DNA of 64,000 nucleotides, taken from positions 1 through 64,000 of the forward strand of contig CANQIB010000008.1 in the NCBI GenBank assembly GCA_947623915.1, written 5' to 3'. The position numbers were made by a program, and so were the translations under genes. Below, one piece after another: positions 17,737-24,406 of the stretch (positions are counted from its first letter, which is position 1; each line of letters begins with the position of its first letter). The notes under the pieces were generated by a model that was not told the DNA's origin, did not search any database, and saw nothing but the letters and a program-made list of their open reading frames with translations. This DNA is from an uncultured Ruminiclostridium sp. Its GTDB lineage: Bacteria; Bacillota; Clostridia; Oscillospirales; Ruminococcaceae.

Positions 17737-18510
17737 TTAAGAGGGATTAAAAATTGTTATAAGTATCGCCATATTTGTCCCACTTCCTCCCAGTCTTTTT
17801 TGGAACGTGTTCCAACTGAGCGTGTGACCGTCGAGCGTCCTGCTTTGCATGCTTGAGTTGCTGCCCGCAGAGCCGGTAAGCCCTGTTCTCAGTCCCTGCT
17901 GGAACTCCCAGACAAGCACCTGTGTGGCTATTACCCAGTCGTCCGCGTTCGAGCCGGATACGGCGCTGTTACGAACGTTTTCGTAATAAGCCCCATTTAA
18001 TCCGTAATACATCGCAAGCGCTATATACTGGTCGGCTTTTGCGGTGGAGTAGCCGGCAGCTTCGCCTGTTTTCATCATTTGATTCCATTTAGAACCTGAC
18101 AATATTTTTGACTTATAAGTTATACCGTCCTCAAAGCTCTTGCCGGGTTCAAGGCAAATAGTATATTCGCCCGATGACGCGGTGGGACTGTTCGCGATAA
18201 GCAGACGCGAGGCGGCGGTCGTCCCGTCGTGATAGCCTATCTTCCAACTATCGGACTTGTAGTCGTAATAGCGGTAGTGGAACGGAGAGTTATCGACCGT
18301 TTTGTCGCCGTCAGACGGTACAAACTCTGTACTGTACAGCGAATAGACCGTTTTCCCGGACGCAAAAGACATAAGATTTATTTCGGGTTCTTCTGCCGTC
18401 GGCTTTATTTCCGCCGCCAACGACTGCAAGGGCAGGGCGGCAATAGCGGTGACCATTGCCAACGCTCCGGCGAGTATTCTTTTCATGCCGGATTTAAAAA
18501 TGTTTTTCAT
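17737..18510 (-). pseudogene. Truncated thioester-domain surface adhesin
   Basis: 257 aa with a Sec signal peptide (MKNIFKSGMKRILAGALAMV, Ala-rich to LAAE) and a thioester adhesion domain: Cys in TICLEPGKSF and the partner Gln in IATQVLVWEFQQ, which in related proteins form an internal thioester for covalent host binding. Family members continue with Cna-B repeats and an LPXTG anchor; here a stop follows at once and there is no anchor. The last codons look frameshifted: other frames read KDWEEVG and WDKYGDTYNNF. ATG 18510 has better ribosome-site spacing than 18516. Confidence 0.75.
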
Positions 18511-18613
18511 ACTCATCTTTCCTTTCTTTAAATTTTGTTTTTGTATATATAAAAAGACGCATTGTTTTGTCCACACCGCGACAGCACAAAGCGTCTTGAA
18601 TTTTTGAAAAAAG

Positions 18614-18658
18614 AAAGAGCCTTTCTGCCGGACTTCAAGTCCTTTTGAAAAGCTCTTT
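18614..18658 (-). terminator. Terminator of the lipoprotein gene
   Basis: Outer stem AAAGAGC/GCTCTTT enclosing a GGACT/AGTCC hairpin; on the minus strand followed by TTTCTTTTTT. It lies 40 nt past the stop at 18698. Confidence 0.7.
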
Positions 18659-18697
18659 ACTGTTCACTTGTATTTTCCATTATTTTTTACATTCTCC

Positions 18698-20047
18698 TTA
18701 TGACAGATACTGTTTAAGGTCTTTGTGTTTCCATTCGATAAAACCGTTTTTCTCTAAAGTCCCATCATTATATAAAACATCAGCAAAACCTACAATAATC
18801 CCTTCTTCTTTGTAATATCCAAATCTGCCGTCAAAGTCTATTGTCTGTCCAACAGGGCTTAAAACAAATCCGCAACCCGGCAAATCCGCGTCAGCATATA
18901 TTGGTAAATTCCCTTTAAGCATACTCTTTTCAAGAGTTTCACCGCCGGTTGTTCCACAGAAATTTCCATTTTCATCAAAAGCCCATTGTGCTTCGCGCAT
19001 TAGGGATTCAGCTTCCTCATTATAAGAAAAATTCACCACTTTACAAAACTGGTGACCGCTGCTGTGTTCATACATATGTTCCCACTCGAAACCGAGCTGC
19101 TCAAGTACCATTCCGAGAGCCTTTGTTGCGCCCGCACAAGAGGCTTCCTTACCGATAAATACGCCCCATGCGCTCCAGTTTACGACCTTAGTATCGTCAT
19201 AACTGCACTTGTCGTAATACTCAGCTACCTTGTCGGTCGCCAAAGCTATCTGTTTAAGGCTGCGCTCGCTGCCGACTTCCGCGCGTACTTCGTCAGCTAT
19301 CTTCTTCGCTACCTTGAGCGCCGCGTTGTAGTGTTCTTCGGTTTCGCCCTCACGCCAGCTATTAGGCTTTGCGGTCGTGCTGGTACTCGGCTTGCTCGTA
19401 TTCTGCTTTGCGGTCGTTGACGGCTTTGTCGTGTTAGGCTTTGCGGTCTGGACGGTCACCTTGTCCATGCCGAGGTAGTCCTTGTGTATAAAATTGCCGT
19501 CTGACAGCTTGTAGTAGTCGGTGTTCGTCACCGCCACCACGGTAACCTTGTCGTTAAGGTTATACTGCTTTACTGTGGGCGCTCCTAACTGCGCCTTACT
19601 GCGACTGTAGATACCCGCCGTGTTGACGTACATTGTCGCGCTCATCTTGGTTTCTTTCCACGCCGGAGCAGGGGTGCTTGCCTTGGTGGTAGCTTTAGTG
19701 GTCGCCTTGGTAGTCACGGGCTTATCTGCGGGTTTGGTGCTTGCCGGGGCTTTGTCCGTAGTAGACGGTTTGCTGTCGCTGTTTGCCTTGGTGGTTTCCG
19801 GTTTGCTCTCCGCATTGTCTTTGCTCTCGGCTGCGCTCTCCGCGTCAGATACCGTGCTTTCGGTAGCGCCGCTGTCGGTGCTGTCTGCGCTCTCCGTGCT
19901 TTCGGCAGCGCTGTTTTCATCGGCAACGCTTACATTGCTTTCGGGTATCGGGTTGGTCTGCGCGGTATTTGCGGCACACGCCGTCGCGCTCACCGCCATA
20001 ATTGCCGCAAGCGCGGCTGCTAATGCTTTGTATCTTGTAGTTTTCAT
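18698..20047 (-). CDS. Lipoprotein with SH3-like and transglutaminase-like domains
   Basis: 449 aa. Lipobox signal peptide (MKTTRYKALAAALAAIMAVS, then ATAC), a Ser/Thr/Ala/Glu-rich linker of about 110 aa with KATTKATTKAS repeats, a bacterial SH3-like domain near 130-200 (MYVNTAGIYSRSKAQLGAP), a second TTKPSTT linker, and a C-terminal transglutaminase-like domain: Cys in EASCAGATKALGMVL and His in HSSGHQFCKVV. Probably a membrane-tethered, wall-associated protein that processes or cross-links peptides. ATG 20047 follows AAGGAG; an upstream ATG at 20095 is rejected. Its start region is nearly repeated at 63780. Confidence 0.82.
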   Translation of the reverse strand: MKTTRYKALAAALAAIMAVSATACAANTAQTNPIPESNVSVADENSAAESTESADSTDSGATESTVSDAESAAESKDNAESKPETTKANSDSKPSTTDKAPASTKPADKPVTTKATTKATTKASTPAPAWKETKMSATMYVNTAGIYSRSKAQLGAPTVKQYNLNDKVTVVAVTNTDYYKLSDGNFIHKDYLGMDKVTVQTAKPNTTKPSTTAKQNTSKPSTSTTAKPNSWREGETEEHYNAALKVAKKIADEVRAEVGSERSLKQIALATDKVAEYYDKCSYDDTKVVNWSAWGVFIGKEASCAGATKALGMVLEQLGFEWEHMYEHSSGHQFCKVVNFSYNEEAESLMREAQWAFDENGNFCGTTGGETLEKSMLKGNLPIYADADLPGCGFVLSPVGQTIDFDGRFGYYKEEGIIVGFADVLYNDGTLEKNGFIEWKHKDLKQYLS

Positions 20048-20172
20048 GTTTTTCTCCTTTCGGACTGTGCCTTTCGGCTGCTCTTTTTTCATCATCTTAA
20101 TTATATCTCATGTTCTGTACCATAGAACGGACAGAGCAGGGGTATTTTGTTTTCGCTTTTCCTTTCACCTTA

Positions 20173-20201
20173 ATTATATCACTTTATCCTTGCAATTTCA
20201 A
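20173..20201 (-). promoter_or_regulatory. Promoter of the lipoprotein gene
   Basis: On the minus strand TTGAAA (20201-20196) and TATAAT (20178-20173), spacer 17 nt. The remaining sequence from 20202 to the terminator at 20319 holds no gene. Confidence 0.75.
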
Positions 20202-20318
20202 GCATTAAACATTCACAAAATGCTAGCTTTCAGCTTGTATAAGGTGTACAAAAGTTAAACAGCATTTTTGCGGGGAGTTTCAATTTTTTGAGGGAGGGGC
20301 AGGAGATTGAACGAAAAC

Positions 20319-20359
20319 AGCCTTTCCGACAGGGATAAAAAGCCCTGCCGGAAAGGCTT
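20319..20359 (-). terminator. Terminator of the kinase/nucleotidyltransferase operon
   Basis: GCCTTTCCG...CGGAAAGGC with inner CAGGG/CCCTG pairing, 45 nt past the stop at 20404. A short T-run on the plus side makes it possibly bidirectional. Confidence 0.7.
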
Positions 20360-20403
20360 AAACAAATTTTTTATTGTTTCGCTATGCGATTACTTTTGAA
20401 TTT

Positions 20404-21288
20404 TCATTCCTTGCTCAGCAGTTTAGAATAAGAGAATTGTAAAATGCTTTCGTATCTTTGTTTTATTATGACTTTGTAAAACTGCTTTTGTACATCGCTT
20501 ATTACCGATATTCCATCTATAATTTTTTCAATGCGGTTTATATTGATCTTTGGGAAAATATTTTTTAGCGCCTTGTTACATCCCTCATTAGCACACAGAG
20601 AAATAAAATTGAAATAATTTATTCGTTTGCCGTTTATTACTATCGCGGAGGTAGGGCGATTATATACTCGGTCGTTCAGTTCGTTCTTTTTAGACAAAAC
20701 ACTTAGCATGATCGACTCATCCGCTTGAGGGAACAGGCAGCTCCCGCAATCGTAAACGGGCGCAAGAGAGAGCTTGTCGGTAAAAGTGTTATATAAAAAT
20801 CCCCAGTTGCCGTTGTGTCTGTCCCAATTTCCTATTAGAGCGTCAACAATAAACATATTCCAAAATCGCTCTGACAACTCTTCGCGGTCTATTGCGCTTT
20901 GCTTGTCCAATGTATCGAGTATATCGTTTAGTTCCGTTCCATATCCTTGATGACCCGAATCGATGATATGATTTTTCAGAGAAACAAAGTCTTGCAGGAC
21001 AACCCCCGTAGAAGTAAAATCTTTGCAGGCAGCAACTACTGTTTGTCCGCGGGAAGTCGTATAAGTGCCGAGCGATACTTCCTGCACAGGTATGCCGACA
21101 CTTTCAAAAATCTTGCAGCCTAAATATTCGGAAATACAGCTGTTAGTATAACTCAAATCGGCGTTTTTAGTAACTACGGCAGGAAATTTTAACATATATA
21201 CTTCGTTATTGTATGATACGGAAATTTTCTTACCGTTCGCGCCGTCGTAACATTTATGGAGCGTTGGCAAATCAGTAAAATCGATCAT
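20404..21288 (-). CDS. HipA/CtkA-like Ser/Thr kinase
   Basis: 294 aa with the HipA C-terminal kinase fold: a nucleotide-binding Lys in YMLKFP near residue 34, the catalytic loop GNWDRHNGNWGF near 153, and the metal-binding APVYDCGSCLF near 177. There is no HipA N-terminal domain, as in compact CtkA-type kinases. HipA kinases act as growth-arresting toxins by phosphorylating translation factors or tRNA synthetases; the target here is unknown. It starts 4 nt after the nucleotidyltransferase stop with the ribosome site AAAGGA inside that gene, so the two are co-translated. Confidence 0.85.
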   Translation of the reverse strand: MIDFTDLPTLHKCYDGANGKKISVSYNNEVYMLKFPAVVTKNADLSYTNSCISEYLGCKIFESVGIPVQEVSLGTYTTSRGQTVVAACKDFTSTGVVLQDFVSLKNHIIDSGHQGYGTELNDILDTLDKQSAIDREELSERFWNMFIVDALIGNWDRHNGNWGFLYNTFTDKLSLAPVYDCGSCLFPQADESIMLSVLSKKNELNDRVYNRPTSAIVINGKRINYFNFISLCANEGCNKALKNIFPKININRIEKIIDGISVISDVQKQFYKVIIKQRYESILQFSYSKLLSKE

Positions 21289-21292
21289 TTTA

Positions 21293-22204
21293 CTAATTCC
21301 TTTCTAATCCTAAATACTTTTCTCTCAGATACCACGCCTGTTCTGTGGTGATCAGTTGTTCTGTCTCAGCTATATTTATATTACTTTGAAGTTCACAGAA
21401 ATCGCAGTCAAACTGCATATACGGTATCCCTTTTTCATGTTTTTCCCACGCGGCTTTCATCTGCTCTATTGATTGCCGCAAAAACGGCGGCAGTCCGCAC
21501 TCCAAATATCCTTTATCTATCGGCAGCCCGGTCGTTTCGTCATATTCTTTGATATATTCTTTAATTAGTTCATTTTCATTACCGTCAGTCTGAAGTCCTA
21601 TCTTTTCGATTGCGGACAAAAATAGATCCAGCAATTTTTTCTTATTTATTAACTTGTCCGGGTGGTTGTAAACAAGATAATAATATTGTTCTATACCCTT
21701 AGCGGAAATCGTATCAAAGATAAAATTTTTGGTTTGTTCCGATAAACGGTCGTAATAATTGCAGCAAATGAAAGACAGATCATACATATCCCTCATTTTG
21801 TCACGAGAAGCATATGCGCTGCACTTCATTGATGCCAAACGCTCAATGGTGTAAACAATTATTCCGTTTATTTTTACATATTCTTTAGGTTCTATTACAT
21901 TTTTTCGGCATGACACTTCTATTTTAAGAGGTTTTGCACCGCCATAGCGGATCATACACCGTTTTAATGTATCGGTGTTTTTATCTTCTCTATAATCGTA
22001 TGAATTGCCTTTGCAATAGCGGTCAATCAAATCAAAAATTAAATTTTCGTTTCCGTCTAAATATATATCTTCTGAAAATCTGTCAAGATTATAACATTGT
22101 CTTAGCGCCGTGCCGCCTTTAAGAATATATGAACTTGTATTTTTATATAAAAATTGTAAAAAATCGCTTATTACTTGTTCCTGTTTCCTTGCTTGATCTT
22201 CCAT
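21293..22204 (-). CDS. AbiEii/AbiGii-type nucleotidyltransferase, DxD altered
   Basis: 303-aa member of the AbiEii/MenT nucleotidyltransferase toxins, which transfer nucleotides to tRNA or other targets. The N-terminal core LKGGTALRQCYNLDRFSEDI carries the GG and Ser-x-Asp features, and the third acidic residue may be Glu in LKIEVSC. The next residues are YLD where the family has DxD, so the second metal-binding Asp appears replaced by Tyr (TAT, one base from GAT). The rest is helical, with a Cys-containing C-terminal domain. It overlaps the upstream gene by 34 nt and is tightly followed by the HipA-like kinase. Confidence 0.85.
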   Translation of the reverse strand: MEDQARKQEQVISDFLQFLYKNTSSYILKGGTALRQCYNLDRFSEDIYLDGNENLIFDLIDRYCKGNSYDYREDKNTDTLKRCMIRYGGAKPLKIEVSCRKNVIEPKEYVKINGIIVYTIERLASMKCSAYASRDKMRDMYDLSFICCNYYDRLSEQTKNFIFDTISAKGIEQYYYLVYNHPDKLINKKKLLDLFLSAIEKIGLQTDGNENELIKEYIKEYDETTGLPIDKGYLECGLPPFLRQSIEQMKAAWEKHEKGIPYMQFDCDFCELQSNINIAETEQLITTEQAWYLREKYLGLERN

Positions 22205-22587
22205 AATCTCCAGCTTCTTTTATATTCTTTTTCCATGAAATCATTTATTTGATCCCATTTGTCGGTTTCTTTCAGTTTATAAACTTGTGAAAAAATTTCA
22301 TCATCGTAGTCATCACAGCATATATAATCGTTCTTCATACCTTGAGCAACGCTGAAATTACCGATTTGCAGCAAGTCCAGTAAAGCTCTTATATGATCAG
22401 CAACGTTGTATTTTTCGCTATGTTCGGGAATGGTTCTGTCCGTTTCAATGCCGTAATCCCCGTAAATAGAGCCGTCCGATTCCATAATTGTCGGATGATC
22501 CCATTGTATTGCCGAAGTATGCCAATCTCCGCAGGTTTTTAAACTGCAATCCAAATTAAGCGCATGAATGCCGGTAACATATAGCAT
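22171..22587 (-). CDS. Unknown protein, first gene of the toxin-like operon
   Basis: 138 aa, acidic to neutral, with no helix-turn-helix and no membrane segment. N-terminus MLYVTGIHALNLDC; notable segments GDWHTSAIQWDHP, SIYGDYGIETDRTIPEH and a C-terminal basic tail KRSWRLWKIKQGNRNK. I do not recognise a family. It starts 7 nt after AAGGAG, in a different frame from an ATG 4 nt earlier. Its leading position and 34-nt overlap with the nucleotidyltransferase suggest it could be the cognate antitoxin or a sensor subunit; that is inference from context only. Confidence 0.7.
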   Translation of the reverse strand: MLYVTGIHALNLDCSLKTCGDWHTSAIQWDHPTIMESDGSIYGDYGIETDRTIPEHSEKYNVADHIRALLDLLQIGNFSVAQGMKNDYICCDDYDDEIFSQVYKLKETDKWDQINDFMEKEYKRSWRLWKIKQGNRNK

Positions 22588-22616
22588 ACATTTTCTCCTT
22601 TCGCTTTATTTTTTCC

Positions 22617-22645
22617 ATTATATCACCTGCCTTTTCCTTTGTCAA
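22617..22645 (-). promoter_or_regulatory. Promoter of the three-gene toxin-like operon
   Basis: Full consensus on the minus strand: TTGACA (22645-22640) and TATAAT (22622-22617), 17-nt spacer, 30 nt upstream of the first start codon. No obvious operator palindrome overlaps it. Confidence 0.85.
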
Positions 22646-22739
22646 ACAAAAGCGCCGCGGCTTTTATTCCGAACTATATATACGATATAAGACTGAAAAA
22701 ATTTTTTGGTTTATCAATAAAGTTGTGACCTTTTCGCGG

Positions 22740-22768
22740 TTTACTTTTCCGCATTATTGTGCTATAAT
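22740..22768 (+). promoter_or_regulatory. Promoter of the permease gene
   Basis: TTTACT (22740-22745) and TATAAT (22763-22768) with a 17-nt spacer, about 55 nt before the start codon. Confidence 0.7.
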
Positions 22769-22822
22769 TTCATGTGTTGGCTTTTACCCTTTAATTGAAA
22801 AAAGGAGAAATAACGGATATAT

Positions 22823-23941
22823 ATGAATAAAATATCGGCTGTGCTGAAAAAACAGCCTGTTCTTGCGGTTTCCTTTGCGGCGGCGTTTGTGTCCGCTTTT
22901 CTTGTCCCGCCGGACAAGGAATATCTCGGTTATTGCAACGTGACCGTTTTGATACAGCTTTTCTGCCTTATGATAACGGTGGCGGGCTTTCGCAGTATAG
23001 GTATATTCGATATCATAACTCACGCCGTATTGAAAAAAGCCGGCAGTATAAGGAGAATAGGGATACTGCTGATGAGCCTGTGCTTTTTCAGCTCGATGCT
23101 TGTGACAAACGACGTCGCTCTGCTCACCTTCGTACCGCTTACTCTTATGCTGTTTTCACACATAGACGACCCTAAAAGCCTTATATGGGTCATCGTGCTT
23201 GAAACGGTCGCCGCGAACCTCGGCAGTATGCTCACCCCTATCGGAAATCCGCAAAATCTCTATATATATACCAAGTATCAGCTCGACCCTCTTACTTTTC
23301 TCAAGCTGATGCTGCCGCTTGGAGCGGTGAGCTACATATGCCTTTTCGCGCTTTCCTTTATCCTGCCGTCAAAAAAATGCACCGCCGGTATCTCACAAAA
23401 GCGTGATATTTCAAAACCGAAAGCGTCGGTGTATGCCGTCATGCTGCTTTTCTGTCTGGCTGCCGTTTTTCGTTTGGTTCCTGATTGGTGCTGCCTTTTG
23501 ATATGCGCGGCAGTCGCTTTAATATTTGACCGTAAGCTGTTCGGCAAAGCGGATTACGCGCTGCTTGCGACCTTTGTATGCTTTTTTATTTTTGTGGGAA
23601 ACATAGCGCGTATCGAGCTTGTGAGAGATTTTTTTGCGGCGGTCATGCAGGGCAGGGAAACTATAACCTCCGCGCTGCTTTCTCAATGTATCAGCAACGT
23701 ACCCGCGGCGGTGATGCTGTCGGGATTTACCGATAAAGCGCAGGCGCTGCTTTTGGGAGTAAATATCGGCGGCTTGGGAACTCCGATAGCGTCCCTTGCA
23801 AGCCTTATCTCCTACCAGTTTTATTCAAGATCCGAAAACGCGCTTTGCAAAAGATATTTAACGGTCTTTTCGCTGGTGAATTTCGGACTGCTGATATTGC
23901 TGCTCGGATTTACTTATCTGACGCCGCTGATATTTAAATAA
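22823..23941 (+). CDS. ArsB/NhaD-superfamily anion permease
   Basis: 372-aa polytopic membrane protein with about 10 hydrophobic segments. The hairpin motifs TNDVALLTFVPLT near residue 95 and LGSMLTPIGNPQNL near 133 are those of the ion transporter superfamily that includes ArsB, NhaD and SLC13-type carriers. A second NVPAAVMLSGF / NIGGLGTPIASLASL pair near 290-330 gives the usual inverted duplication. Substrate unknown. ATG 22823 is 15 nt after AAAGGAG, unusually far, but no better start exists. Monocistronic, with its own promoter and terminator. Confidence 0.82.
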   Translation: MNKISAVLKKQPVLAVSFAAAFVSAFLVPPDKEYLGYCNVTVLIQLFCLMITVAGFRSIGIFDIITHAVLKKAGSIRRIGILLMSLCFFSSMLVTNDVALLTFVPLTLMLFSHIDDPKSLIWVIVLETVAANLGSMLTPIGNPQNLYIYTKYQLDPLTFLKLMLPLGAVSYICLFALSFILPSKKCTAGISQKRDISKPKASVYAVMLLFCLAAVFRLVPDWCCLLICAAVALIFDRKLFGKADYALLATFVCFFIFVGNIARIELVRDFFAAVMQGRETITSALLSQCISNVPAAVMLSGFTDKAQALLLGVNIGGLGTPIASLASLISYQFYSRSENALCKRYLTVFSLVNFGLLILLLGFTYLTPLIFK

Positions 23942-23962
23942 TTTTGTAAACAAAAAACATCA

Positions 23963-24000
23963 AAAATTTAGTGACCGTACAGTCGGTCACTAAATTTTTT
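23963..24000 (+). terminator. Terminator of the permease gene
   Basis: AAATTTAGTGACCG pairs with CGGTCACTAAATTT around TACAGT and is followed by TTT. A strong 14-bp stem. Confidence 0.92.
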
Positions 24001-24325
24001 GCCGAGTTTCGAGTCGAAAAAGCTGTCGAAACATGATTTTTCGTGGTGAAATTGCACAACTAAAAAAAGTTTTTTTGTGAAATCATACAAAAATGCAAAA
24101 ACGGTTGCAGTAAATCGCCCTCTCAAACGCTATAGTATATGAGGGGCAGAGGAAACCTGTTTCCTTTTTATTCCATCCCCTTTGGAATAAAAGTCGGTAT
24201 GAAAATACCGATCTCCTTAAAACCCTCCTATTGTCGGCCGACAGTCTTGTATTGTCGGTCGACTCCTTTTTGTCCCTGCCGCGGTAAAGCTCGGCAAATT
24301 ATCTTTCGTATATTCGTTTAAAACA
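24001..24325 (+). other. Gene-free region with small hairpins and a paired palindrome
   Basis: About 325 nt without a credible gene. It contains GGAAAC/GTTTCC followed by TTTTTATT near 24153-24175 (terminator-like), CGGTAT/ATACCG near 24195-24210, and two related palindromes at 24232 and 24253. A weak TATAGT box lies near 24132. It could hold a short transcript. Confidence 0.4.
24232..24264. promoter_or_regulatory. Tandem palindromic operator candidate
   Basis: TGTCGGCCGACA (24232-24243, perfect palindrome) and TGTCGGTCGACT (24253-24264, near-palindrome) lie 21 bp apart, two helical turns, on the same DNA face, about 60 bp upstream of the kinase promoter. Confidence 0.45.
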
Positions 24326-24354
24326 TTGACAAAAAACGCGGAAATTGATATAAT
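24326..24354 (+). promoter_or_regulatory. Promoter of the hybrid histidine kinase
   Basis: Consensus TTGACA (24326-24331) and TATAAT (24349-24354) with 17-nt spacing. Confidence 0.88.
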
Positions 24355-24406
24355 GTTAATAGTATGTGTTAATATAACTTAAAATCGGGGATAGAGGTAT
24401 CAAGTA

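Noticed and set aside
19620-20258. 212-codon ORF antisense to the lipoprotein
   Set aside because: It arises from the Ser/Thr/Ala-rich linker read backwards and has no ribosome site.
24001-24406. Cyclic di-GMP riboswitch before the sensor kinase
   Set aside because: No GEMM-type core is present; only simple hairpins.
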